NCBI GenBank assembly: GCA_037903475.1
Contig: JBAJFG010000194.1
Span: 167,848 to 231,847 of the forward strand
Origin: Ancylostoma caninum
Lineage: Eukaryota; Nematoda; Chromadorea; Rhabditida; Ancylostomatidae
Direction: 5' to 3'
DNA: 64,000 nt
Within the stretch, counting starts at the first letter, position 1, and each line of letters begins with the position of its first letter. Shown here piece by piece: positions 1 through 11,976 of this stretch. The notes beneath the pieces are model-generated. The model had not been told where the DNA came from. It made no database searches and saw only the letters and a list, made by a program, of their open reading frames with translations. Made by a program: the position numbers and the translations under genes.

Positions 1-2351
1 CACGGGACACACTGAGGCGGGATAATTTTGATGAATATGGGATCTAACAGCTTTTTTCATCCTATTATTGTAACTCAAAAATAAAGGAGTTGTGGTGCTA
101 AGCATATCTAACTCCTTTCGGTGGGAATCCTCGAGAAAATGTGAACAGGGGGACTGCCTGCAAATAGTAAAAGATATTTAATTATCAATGGCAACATGCA
201 CTACGGACACCTTTAAATTGCCTGAAAAGCAATGGGACACTTTCAAAACGTTTCTTGTTGACAGTTCATCGCTGGCGCCCCGTAAAAAGTGTGAACAACC
301 TGCAAGGTCAAATAAGCAAATGATTGATAGCAGATATCACTTCAAAGTTCTGTCCCATGAAGATAAAACGCCTTAAAAACGAGATAACAATTGCTCAGTT
401 GCTAAAATTTCTTCCCATGACGTATGTCCGCAACTGAACTACAAAGCGGAGCCGACAGAGCATTTCAATGAAAGCCTACGCGGACAAGGACACCTGGAAG
501 AAAAAAGCATCGAAAACATTAAGGCATCTCAATAATAGTTGTATAGCGATGCAATGCAATGAATTCGATATTAGATGCCCAACGAATCTATAAATCGGCG
601 CATAAAAACTAGCAAAACATCTCTCACTCTCGACCTTGTACTAGACTACGGTAGGATTATGACCTGATCCATATGGGAAACAAAAAACCACGAAGAAACA
701 GGGCAAAAACTTATTTTGCTCGAAAGGATAGGAAGGCAGAGGTATCATGGACAGATGCACGCACACTACTACGCCTAACCGGATCTTGGCGCAAAAGGTT
801 CTGCTTTTCCGAGGGGGTTACTGACCGAACACCGATGGTTGCAGCAAATCACTGAGTGCGTCGGCAGAGACGGAGCTGCCTGATAACGACTGTAAATAAC
901 TCTCACGAGACTGTACCTCAGTGAGCATGCCTGAAGCGTCAAACATTCCATGTACGTCCTAAATAGGATATCGCGCGCTCAAAGTGACGTGGGTCTCCCC
1001 CAACAAAGGAGAGCTTCAGGAAGAACGGCTTGAATGGAAATTCGGGACACCACGAAGAAGTCAATCACTCGGATGTCGATGAGAACCAGCCTTTATCGCA
1101 GATATGGCCTCTTTAACTGATGAAAAACCAGTCGACACTCCAGGAAAACATCTGATAAGTCGTTGAAATCATAGATGTGACATGAATTCGCAAACAATCA
1201 TACCTATAGATATCTGGAGCAAACAGGGAGAGTGAGGACATCAATAACAGTTATTTCTCTTCCTACGTGGTAGCTTAAATTCATCGCACAAAATCAAAAA
1301 TAACAATTCAAATTTTAATGAATTTTGCACAAGGGATTACTGGTATGACGTGTCGGGATCCTATCGATAATAGCCGAATGCGGATTATTTGAAAATTTTG
1401 GAAATCACTGGATGCACCACCAGAAAATAATGCTTGAAGGTATTGCTGGTAACAGTCCTTGATATAAAAAAAAACTTTCAGGCCTCAATGAACGGCCTAG
1501 GCGCTCCAACAGTGTTATCATGTAAGTTTCTATGTATTGGAAATTGTCTTAGTCCCACACATTTTTGTCGAATCACAACGTCCTTTTCTTTTGAAAAGAT
1601 ATCATGGAAGGGAAGGATTTACGAGAGGGGACCTTAACAAGCCAGGCCGAATTACCCACGGCTTCGAAAGTGCACAAGATTCCATGGGTCTACACCCTTG
1701 GAGAATGCAGCAATTGACTCAGTATTCCTTTGTTCGTAGTTCATTTTGCAGTTCGTCAAAACATTGGCGTGAGTAACTCCGTCCTATGCCGCTAGATACC
1801 TTTTCACTGGGCGCAGCGAACGGTCTACTGATCATAGTGGGATGATACGTCCATAGATTCACACTTCGTTCAACACAGAGAAAACATCTTTCCACCAAAC
1901 TTCACACATACATATTTTGGGAAAAAGACCCAGATCAACTTGTGATTCAAAGAAATGAGTCATCCGCTTGCCTACTAGGGATGATTCAGTACTCCTTGAT
2001 GACCAACTAAAGTGCCCAATGGGGCGAAGCGATCCCAACATTTTAGGATCCCAAACAAGAGGGATCCGTCATCTACCGTAACTCCACGGCTTTCGTGCGC
2101 TTTTGTAATAATGACGCTTAATTGAAGCGGAAATGTGAACTTTAATGAAAGCATGAGTAGACGAAATGAGAACAGCTTCCATGTTCTCTTGGCGTAAAAC
2201 CCGGGCATTTTATTCAGCTATGATTTTAACGTTCTGCATATTTACAACTACCAATATTAATTGTAGTCATTCGTCATCAATTTCACATTGAAATCATAGC
2301 TGAAATTGGAACATTTTTCCTTGGAGAGAAAAGAACAAAGAGAAAACTCAC
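1..2351. other. Left flank, no supported gene
   Basis: Short open frames occur on both strands but none has a convincing pair of splice borders or a recognisable domain. Between 1860 and 2210 two minus-strand frames look protein-like and change from one to the other without a splice signal, which fits an old repeat better than a host gene. Near 2575-2605 a 14-bp word (ttaacaataggaaa) occurs twice in tandem. Nothing else is supported here. Confidence 0.5.
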
Positions 2352-3216
2352 ATCTACGAAGCCTTTGGATGGCGGTAAACAGTTCGGCCGCGGAACAGCC
2401 TAGAACAAACAATTGCTTACAATGCACACGCATTACACAACAACTAGACCACAACAAAGCACAAGTGGACACCTTATCTTGAATGCTGGACAAGCGAAAC
2501 TAGCTTGCTAAACCCTGTTTCACCACGAATTGCTTGGCTAACACCTTTATTTGGTTGTGCCGGGTGTAAATAAACGATTAACAATAGGAAATTAACAATA
2601 GGAAAAAGCGCGAAAATCTTAAGAAAAGCGTTTTATCTATACAAACGACAAAATATGTGACTAAGGAATCCATTATCAATATAAGAACGAAACGTAAAAA
2701 AACGCTAACAAAGGTTTTGTGGTCCTTATAGACGGATTATTTGAGTTTTTATAGTGTGTCGTGAGTAAAGAACAGAAAGAAGTGATAAAGAACACTGGCG
2801 TGAATGTGAAAAAAAACCTACCGCAGATGGAATCTTCGGGAAATGGAGTGTTTCCGCTTCAGATTCCGGCAGATGGTTGGCGCTTCTGAGGGGTTGTGGA
2901 GGAAGGGAACCAGGTCGGCTGCCACTAAACGTGTAGAGACTCTTTGGTGTGAATAACAAACAGCGATAGGTAAATTCAGCTTCACTGGTAAAAAGAGAAC
3001 AGTTCCAAGGGATAGAAGCTAGTCCACAATATGACGGACTGAGCTGTTGAGTTTGAGAAGCAAATGTTAGCCAGTGACCACGAAAAAATTCAAACGATGC
3101 ATGAACCAGACAGTCACCTCTTCACAGCACTTGAGAAGGGTGTGGCAACCGGAATCTTCGAAGGCGGCATCCCTTGAGCCCGAAACGATGGGTTGGCCGC
3201 GTTTTGTGTAGGTCCG
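2352..3216 (-). CDS. Candidate small multi-exon gene, unknown product
   Basis: Three minus-strand blocks have exon quality. Block 1 (3216..3118) follows a strong acceptor (ttattttcag), is open for 33 codons and ends at a GTGACT donor. Block 2 (2924..2822) follows a TTTAG acceptor and ends at GTAGGT; it reads as a Pro/Ser-rich stretch. Block 3 (2399..2352) runs from TTCTAG to GTGAGT and encodes 16 residues rich in Pro. Blocks 2 and 3 join in phase 0. Blocks 1 and 2 do not join in phase with the obvious acceptor, so an exon is missing, a weaker acceptor 19 bases upstream is used, or block 2 belongs to another transcript. The frame of block 1 stays open upstream to about 3386. No domain is recognised, and neither start nor stop is assigned. 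Confidence 0.35.
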
Positions 3217-6200
3217 CTGAAAATAAAGGTAGGAGGCTATAACAGCAGTCTGAGGAAAGCTAGTTCTGTCGATAATTGAAGAGGGATTGAGGGATAGCTT
3301 GAGGAGAATTTGAATTCGGCGTTCGAATGATGGGGAACAGTTTTGGCCTTTGGACCAGACAGCCACATTACGCAGGATGAGTAATGCGACACATAAGCCA
3401 TCAGGCACGGACCAGATGAATGATAAGCCACCACACTAAATTGGGTTCGCAAAATGCCAATGAAGCCATCAAGGTGGATGGCAGAAATATAGCAGCTGTC
3501 TTCGAAGAAAAATGAACCAATAGGTATAGGGTTGCGTACATCTGGAAACAGACGCAGCCCCAAGTCAAACATGCGTGCAGTGTATGACAAGAAGAGCAGA
3601 TATAAATGAAAGTAGAGACGATAAAACCATAAAATTTTATGTTAGCAAGACAGAAAATGAGGTTTTAATGGGTAGATGATGCATTGAGTAAACTAAGACG
3701 TGAGAGGGATCCGTAGTTAGCGATAGCCAGTGAAAACAACGCTAAAGTGCGGAAATTATGACAGACAAGGTATCCACTTATGCTAGTGACGGATACAAAC
3801 GGGGTCTGGGAACGAGAACTGGATTATTTACATTAAAAAGGAGGACCCGAATGGCTGGAATCACAAAAATGAACTTATTAACGAGTAATCTCATAATATC
3901 TCACAATAATACTAAGTAATTCTTGCATAAGCATTACTACTATTATCATACCTGCTTTTTTCGATATATTTTTCGATTTTCGTATAAAAATAAATAAATG
4001 AATAGTGGTATTTTTCATTCTTTATTAAAGAATTATAAATTCATCAAAAATTCCACTTTTCATTCATCAAAAAGTACTCAAAATCAATGATGGAACAATT
4101 AACTGAGTGACAACTGAATGATTGAAGGTTAATTATTATTAAATGACAAATTGAAAATAAGTAATTCATTTTTGTTTTTATTTTAAATAGGAATTTTATC
4201 TAAATATATGAATTGCCTCACCACAGCCTTCATATTCGGCTTTTGAAGGCTAGAATACTCTAACTTACAGTCCGAGGCGAGCTTGTGGTCATTAGCTGTG
4301 GCCTACATTTTTATTTTTTCGCTATATTTACGGAATCGCAGAAAAAGGTCAGTAACCCGTTAAGCCTCCACGTCTGGGCAGCGCGTGGTACGTAATATTT
4401 GTATTTGTATTATTCCAGCTGTACAAAAGCAACTGTTAACTTTATGCAGCTATACAATCGAATTTCTCTTCAAAATGGCAAGAATTTCCGATCCAGCAGA
4501 ACTGAGAAACAAAGTTATTCCATGTAGTAGCCATGATCTGAATGAATTTACTTCGAAAACTAGTGCTAAAAACGAAAGTGTACAGTATAATCTGACGACT
4601 TCGGAGACTTGAAGGCGCAAAGCAGCGCGACAGCGCCGCACATTAGGATTGCTACCTTGGGCTGCCGCGAAAGCTGATCGTATTAATATTTAATGTTTTT
4701 TTATTGTCGTAAAAGCATCAAATACGATGAAACGGCATTAGAAATCGCTAAGATTAGACATTCGGCGTCGCAGGGTAGCGATTCCAGAGCTCAATGCGAT
4801 TGCGCCCCACGCGGCAAATAGACTGCGTGGATAAAACAAGTGAAATTAATTGGTTATCTAATAAAAATGAACATAATCGTCGAAATCAAGTGCCATCCTC
4901 ATGAAGAAAATTCCAGCACATAAACATGGGGACTTTAAAGGTGTGACTGAATTCCGTAATGCTATAAGATGAATTCCATGAATAATCCCATCACAGAGAA
5001 AAATACAACAGATTTGCGCTCCCATGTGAAGTAGTACAATACAAAAAGTTAGGGTCGTTTTTGTAGAAAAAAAAACAGTAAAGAATATGCTCACTTTCCC
5101 ACGTCAAGAGACGATAAGAAGATGCTAAAGACAGATAAGAGTAAACTTAAGTCGGAGATTCTTAAGGAAAATGGATATGTAAATAGTGAAATATGTAGCT
5201 GTGGCTGAAACTATACTAATATGTACATATGTACTAGTAGCCACTGTTCTGGTATCAAATAAAAATGAGAAAAAATTAATTACAATAAATAAGGAGCCTA
5301 CTTAGCCATATGGCAATGAAATAATTGGTCACTGCTCAAATGCTGTTCACACAATTGTGGAATGATTACTTTAGTCATTGCGCGAATGTAAATCAGATAG
5401 CCACTGAATCACTGCTGTTCATTTGTAGAATATTAAGTTTTTTAGAAAAAAAGAGTAGTTCCTGATTTCGACAATTACATAAGACATTGTTCCGGAGGCT
5501 CCTGAGGATTACGAACCTATAATTTGAACGGCAGAACCGGCTTAACTCAAGTATGATCAATAGCGGGACCTTACATCTATTGACTCCGGAAACAGCAAAA
5601 TCAGGACCGAAGAAATGACAACTTTTCTGTGACTGATGAAGGAGGCCGTGATTAATTTAGAAAAAAAAAACAGAGGCCGCTTGCATCACTAAGACTACCC
5701 AGGATAAATGTGTCACCACCACATAAGTTTACTCATCGTTGACGCAGGCATAAACACATTTATCCAGGGTAATCTCAATGATGCATCCAGGCACAGCTTA
5801 ATGTGAGAATAGGCCGAATCCGTAAGTAGCTGAGAGGCAGAAACATCACAGTGAACGAAAATGTCAACAGCTGAAACGAATGTGGGCGAATCAGACTACA
5901 GCTTGGATTTCTCGCGACACATTTTGCACACGTGGACAACATAACGACAAGCATCGCGCGATTTTGCATCTGAATATGCGCCCATGGCATTAGCGTATCG
6001 ACCGCTATCCCGATGATTAGGAAGCCATTCTGTCGAATGCAAAACCAATCCTACGAAAACGGGCAATTGAAGGCGCTGGCCAATACATAAACTAGTAATA
6101 ATTCTAAATACTTCGAACTTTAAAAAAATTGCCGGAAAATTTTCACAATTCAACCTGTCACCATTCCACAGAAAGTTACAGCCAGTCAGTCGGGATTTTG

Positions 6201-7641
6201 ATCATATTCATGACTAGAACTGTATCAAATACATTCACAACTACAGGACACAGCTCAGGTTCCTGGACAAACCCTTCATCCGTTGAATTTGCATGGAATA
6301 AAATAGTGAAACACATCGAGAGAAAATGTCATTGTCGAATTCGAGGTCCACTCCTGCTTACAAGCGCTCAACGAAGTTTTCCAGAATTTTGGTGATCTTT
6401 TTGACGGTTACAAACATAATATCGGAGACTCTGGGGGATAAGTTCACGGCGTTCAAACAGTGTACACGTGAGAGTTACAACTCCTTCCTCCTGGGAATGA
6501 GAGACAGTTCCTCGTAGAAGCGTCAAAAGGGTTCTGGTGTACACCCATGGCAAATTGATAAGGTTTTCGGAGTTGGAAGGGTCGAAACATGAATGACTAG
6601 ATGTAGTAACAGTTCGTCGAGTAGAAGATATGAAGTCATTTCCTGTAAAAGAATATACCCCAAGCCCTCTAATCTCCACATGTTCAGTCTTCCGGGTCGG
6701 CCCCGCATTCAAACATAGATAGTACTCGTGAACAGAATTGTCGCAAACGAATCACTACTATATAAATGGCTTCAAAAGTGAAGAAATGGCAAATAAGTAG
6801 AGAATCCAAAAAGCTTGACAAGCTATGCGGAGTTTCTTTTCTTAAAAAGTGGTGTTGGGAGGGGGAGATGAGATTTCATTTCTGAGGTACCTCCATATTA
6901 GGATTGTTCTGAGGACTTCAAATGATAGCAACCAAAAGGAGCTGCTGATCACGAAAATATAAGTGGTAGAAGCACCGAAAAACCGTCTCCGAGCCGCCAT
7001 TCTTGAAGAGCTTATAGGCGGAGTCCAACAGAAAATTCGTACTCCTCGTGAGAGCTCCTCATCATCCACTGCCTAGCAGGATAGATGGAGTAGTTCATGT
7101 GTGAGCAATCCATTGGGAACCGTGTAGCCCCGCCTTGCCTCCGTCGAAAAACTCCAGGGAAAAACGTCCTTTTTTCGGCGGTTCTGCACGGGATGATGTG
7201 TACCGTCGTGATCAGAAACTCCTGAAGATTCTTTTTGTGGATCTCATAAGGGACTTCAAGAGAAACGGTGCCTTGACTGGCTATGCAAGTTGGATAACCA
7301 AACCATCAAGCTGTGACTTTCCCCAACCAGATCTGCAGACAAAACAAAGGAGAACTTTCAGAGCAAACTAACTCGCCCGAAATCGCTTGGATACAACAGC
7401 CATGCATGACGAATCTTACCGATAGTCCACTTCAGTGAGATAAATTATTCAACAGTGATTAGTGCGCTTTAGAGAGGATTAGACCTAATTTGGAGCATCT
7501 AATTATTGAGCGTGAGAAAATCCGAACGGCCATCTTTACATCAAATGCTCGTTACTAGGTGCAGTAGTGAAGTAATCATTTAGAAAATGTCAACAATTTC
7601 GAAGCAAAGAAGGTAGGAGCAACTGTAGCGCTCCCCTACAC
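3217..7641. other. Intergenic, AT-rich, repeats; no firm gene
   Basis: About 3900-4200 is strongly AT-rich. A hairpin repeat sits at 5697-5770. A minus-strand frame near 6625-6390 follows a good acceptor (ttcttttacag) and stays open for about 75 codons, but two frames are open there and no partner exon was found, so it is not called. A plus-strand frame at 7135-7371 has ordinary composition and no splice partner. Confidence 0.4.
5697..5770. repeat. Short inverted repeat (hairpin) with a relative at 11.4 kb
   Basis: The ends are reverse complements: acccaggataaatgtgt at the left and acacatttatccagggt at the right, enclosing about 40 bases. The left half, including the word (c)ataagttta(c)tcatcgtt, is repeated with substitutions at 11385-11435. 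This looks like a tiny foldback element or MITE fragment. No target-site duplication is clear. Confidence 0.6.
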
Positions 7642-10600
7642 TCACTTCAGAGACCGCCGAGTGTCCCTGTTGAAATCTTCCACAGGAGAGTTTTCCTTCT
7701 CTTTCCTGGTTACTCTCACGGACATCCTTCCTGGACCAGCTCTTCGAAGAGGAGTATAATTATTGTCAGGTTGATGACGAGTATCTTAAGATGTCCAATA
7801 AGTGAAGTTCGAATATACCAGTTAACAATGAAAAATTGAAGAACAGAAAGAATAGCGATCAACACATGGACTAACCTCGAGTTACTGAAGCAGACATGAT
7901 AGCACGATCATCAGCAGAATTGAACGGCCGTATAGAAGCAGTTTGTCGCTTTTCAGATTGAGTTCTTGCCCCATCTTCGCCCATTCCTGCATACATCGAC
8001 GCAGACATTGATTGGCTTCTGGATTTCGGTTGCGCGCTCTTAAAAATACAATTCTCAAAAATCCACAAAGTCACTCATTCACTACGAATACCTTCGAGCG
8101 AACTCCTGTAGGGGAAGTATCCCGTTGATCGCCTCTTCCTGTTCTTGCGGATTTTTTAGTGATGGACTCGATATCTAGCTTTTTATGCCGCTCAAGCTGA
8201 GTGATCTAAACAAGAACCTCTGTGTATTTCGTTCTATTGAATAAAGCTCAAACCTTCAGCTCGAGCAACACACCTCATGAAGTATTCTGTCACCAGTCTC
8301 CGGATCGACACCAAGAAGACGTCTTTCCAATTCCGGACTGTTCCCTGCCCCTTCGAGGACGTGCTTGAAGACGCGGGCTTTCCTGGTGACCTCTGCCTCT
8401 AGTTTGGCGCGTTCTAATGCTTCTTCTAAAGTTCGCCGGACTCGCTCTCTTTCCTGCAAAAATAACAGCGGTTGAACGCACAGCTCCACCTTAGAATCAC
8501 CTTCGAAAATTCAATATCACAAGATTGCCAGTAGATGCCGTCAATAATGACTCCACAAATATTCTGAAGAACTCGAATCTAACTACATTCTTTAAAAGAG
8601 GACCTGAGCGGAGCCAAAAAAGGATCATGAGATTTCCGTAAACCTGCGAACGTATTTAGTGGAGCGCTCACACCAAAGATGCGCATAGAAAGGAAATTTA
8701 GTACTTCCCTTGACTTCGATCAGGTTCTCCTCTAAGGAGCTTGAAAGGAGAATTTTCTGGATCTTCGCACGAAATCAGCATATTCTGTCGATTCCGGCAA
8801 AATAAAAAACCAGAAAAAGATTCCGAGGTGTGACAGAACCTGCTAAACCATGGATGTTTCGAGAGGTCAGACAAACCATGAAAAAACTTCCACTCGAAGA
8901 TAGAAGAACGGTACGCTACTGTTGTTAAGTAGCCTGTAGCTCGAGTAATAAGATCAAAATAGGTTGAGCCAGAATTAAGAATGAGTAACACATATTAGTG
9001 CGCCGAGTCCCAACTCATAGTAGGCAGCGTGAAATCGCTGGTTCATTCTGCGAGGAAGGAAAAAACCCTCTGAAGTGAGAAATCATACACTGTCATGATT
9101 ACTTCAGCGGCGATTTCCTAGGCTTTTATCCAGTGGTGTGCAAACAAATTCCGTACTTTCATAAATGAGCACACAATGGTGTCAGCCTTCTCGGACTCAT
9201 ATTTGAATCAATTCAATCGTGACGCTATGGGCCGTTCTTTCTAGATAAGTCCCTATAAAATTAGTTTGATTCATCTGTTTCCACCAAATATTCAGGTTCT
9301 GACAGAGTGAGGTCCAACTTTTTCAAAAGTATGCACGATGACGCTCGAGAAATTTACTAAATGCTGCATATTGGCGGTTGGCGATATTAAAATGGCTTAG
9401 ACAATGTATCTAAATATTCGTGGAATGTAAGCGATAAATTTGTGTATTAATAGTTAATAACCATTAAATCCATGGAAAAAATACTACGTTCGTCTTTAGA
9501 CCCTATACTGGTAAATTTCTGCTGTTCGAGCCGCTTTCATAACAACAGCGACCTTCACGGAGTTCCCCGGGATCAAGATCCGCACCATCTAAAAAGGAAA
9601 GTGTGAAGGAAGATAACTGAACGATGAACCTGTTCCTTCAAACGTTCTTCCTCCCTACGTCTTCGCTCCAGCTCTGCTTCACGTCGTGCCTTCTCCTCTT
9701 TTTCGCGTCTGATTTTCTCCTCTTCGTATCGTTCACGCTCTGCTTCCTCAGCTTCTATCCTAACAAGAAAATCCTTACCCTTCGCTATGGAATGAAGGCA
9801 AGAACAGAAAAATACCTCTTCTTCTCAGCTATCTGCTCATCATAATCGCTATCATACTTCGATTCCGCAGTACTCCGCCGCGACATTGTACCCTTTGAGC
9901 AAGACTCGCTCCCGTGACCTTAATCACATTAATGTCATTATACATCTACCCCCTAACTAAGCATGGCCCAGCCCTCAATACGAACCTTCGTAGAAACTCT
10001 GCTCTAGCGGAGGAACTACAGCAACATTTGATGTGTGAGGTTCCTGGTCAGGATCTATAGGAGCGTTGTGAGCAATGACCGACGGTGCGATTGGGATTGC
10101 CACAGGGACTGAAAACATAATAAATAAGTCGAGTTCCCTAAAATGATTCCAATTTCTGATAGATGGGTCTATAGCGGGATGAGAAATGTGATAATAATTT
10201 CGTAGTGTCAATCACTGTCACCTGAGGCCTACCAAGAAATGAGAATCACGAGGCGTGCAATCACAATCATATCGGAAAAAGCAATGTTAACCGAAATTTA
10301 GACGTCATTTGAGGAGATACGAAGGTGCGAGTCTAGTAAAAAAAAAAATTAAAAAAGGACCCCATAGAAGACGGCGAGACCGAAAAAAGAGGTAGGAACA
10401 TGTATTATGTGTTGCAAACCGAAATAATCTCATTATTGTAGGAATTCTAATGACTAATTCAACCAATATGATTCGCCCTCTCGGTTAGAAAACAAAAAAA
10501 GAGAATTATTACAGAACTATGAGTGTTAGCGAAAAGGCTTAAGAAGGGCAAAATCTGAAATTCACCAGTTGCAGATGGCGCAGGGCCCCAACAGCCATTT

Positions 10601-11976
10601 TGTGGAGCCATTTGTGCCAACTGTTCGGCAATCGTCACTGGGCAAATTGGCGTACCTTCCGCTATGGATTTACTGAGGTCCTGGTATCATAAATAAATCC
10701 ACTACTTCTTCAAAATAGCACCAGAAAAAAAACTTGCAAAAAAATTACCTGTATGGGTATAGGTATGGCACCAGGAGGAATAAGATTGACGGGAATAGGC
10801 TGTAAATAACTCCATTGCATCCCATTAGATCCCTGAATAATCCCTATTATTTCCATGGAAATTCTTCTTCCCAAAGATTGATTCCGGAAAAAATTGCGCG
10901 TAGAAGACGTAGCTCCGATACACATCATTCTGTTTAGATGTCACGGCTCAATGCATCTTGACGTAAAAGGTGATAGCTAACCGGTTCTCACCACCATCCG
11001 TACTCACAGACATGACCTTAAGTCAACAAATAACATCTTCAGCAGGAAACTCACAGCAGCATTCGAAAGTCCTGCAGGCGGCATTGGGTATGGGCACTGT
11101 ATGGGGATGGGATACGCCAGTGGAAGTTGTTGTGGCACAAACGAACTAGGATGAGGTGCTTCTGTTGGCTGAAAAGGGGCAAACTTAGGACTATAGTACT
11201 CATCTCCATTATTGTTGCTATTTTACTACTTGATTCAATCCTAATTATTCGTAAGCCTCCCCTAACCCATCATAAACCTCAGTCACTACAAAACCAAATA
11301 CCAGATAGATCTACTGATTAAACCAGACACATACAACAAAACCAGATAGATCTACAGACTACTCCTGTGGCCGCATGCATTATTGAGATTACCCGGGGTA
11401 AACGTGTTAACACCTCACAAGTTTACCCATCGTTAACATGAGCGATGACTTGCAACCAGGCTCTGGTATAAAGAATTAAGTGTTAAACTAGCTCATATGA
11501 AAGTCAGGGCTGGTATAATGCTACCTACCAGCTGAGCAAATTGGAAGGCTCTCCGCACGTTCCTACACTATTTTGTCAAAAAATTAGTCAGCTGAGTCTG
11601 GATTGAGCTGACAATCAACTGAAGTTAACCTTACAACTAATACGAACTCTTACTACGCTTCACTTTCAGTTCGACCAGCAATTTTGGAGTCAGTTCAATT
11701 TAGATTGACAGAGGTCGACTAAGAAGGTACCGGTTAACTCAGTTAGCTATGTCTACTGCGTACTCTGGTTCAATTTTGAGAAGACTGAAGAAGAAAATTG
11801 CGGGAAGGGATAAGCCCAGATTATTCTGACAGCTGAATCTCAGCATTTGACACAGACAAAGAACTCACATGACCATAATTTTCCACGTTCTTCATCTTCA
11901 TATTGTGGTTAGGTTGATTTGTTGACGCTGAGTTTGATGAGATCGATCCTTCGTTATTGCAGCTGTTAGGTCTGGC
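7642..11976 (-). CDS. Multi-exon gene: proline-rich, charged coiled-coil protein (5' end open)
   Basis: Eleven exons join in one frame, 458 codons plus stop: 11976..11869, 11168..11055, 10832..10749, 10680..10566, 10108..9986, 9918..9816, 9759..9630, 8453..8274, 8205..8092, 8038..7876, 7784..7642. Every junction has GT..AG borders and matching phase, which random frames would not give. Residues 1-180 are rich in Pro, Ile, Gln and Asn (for example IPIPIQ and AYPIPIQ). Residues about 210-320 are a Glu/Arg/Lys coiled coil, with heptad-like runs such as ERERYEEEKIRREKEEKARR. The tail is basic and Ser/Arg-rich and ends at a TGA at 7642-7644. The exon 5/6 junction uses a GTTCGT donor and a TTAAG acceptor. 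If it is not spliced, exon 5 ends at the TGA at 9975-9977 and a second gene begins at the ATG at 9886-9884. An upstream start exon was not found. The layout suggests a cytoskeletal or scaffold role, but no family is recognised. Confidence 0.7.
8454..9502. other. Large intron with repeat-like filler
   Basis: This 1-kb interval is the longest intron of the 7.6-12.0 kb gene. It holds a minus-strand open frame of 97 codons (8991..8698) without splice borders and several short open stretches. Its length against sibling introns of about 50-700 bases suggests an old insertion. No element family is recognised. Confidence 0.35.
9503..9588 (-). other. Exon-like block inside intron 7, phase conflict
   Basis: This block follows a good acceptor (tttttag) and opens in phase 0, as the upstream exon requires. 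It reads about 28 residues beginning MVRILIPGNSVKVAVV, which looks like a ubiquitin-like or FERM-lobe beta strand, though that is only an impression. The best donor (GTATAG, after 9509) leaves phase 2, while the next exon at 8453 needs phase 0. A weaker donor (GTCTAA, after 9503) would restore phase. Direct joining of the exons at 9630 and 8453 also keeps the frame and continues the coiled coil. It could be an alternative exon, need another unseen exon, or be unused. Confidence 0.35.
11385..11435. repeat. Diverged copy of the 5.7 kb hairpin half
   Basis: The stretch from ttacccggggtaaac to acccatcgttaac aligns with the left half of the repeat at 5697-5770 with scattered substitutions. The right arm is not found, so this is a partial copy. 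Confidence 0.45.
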
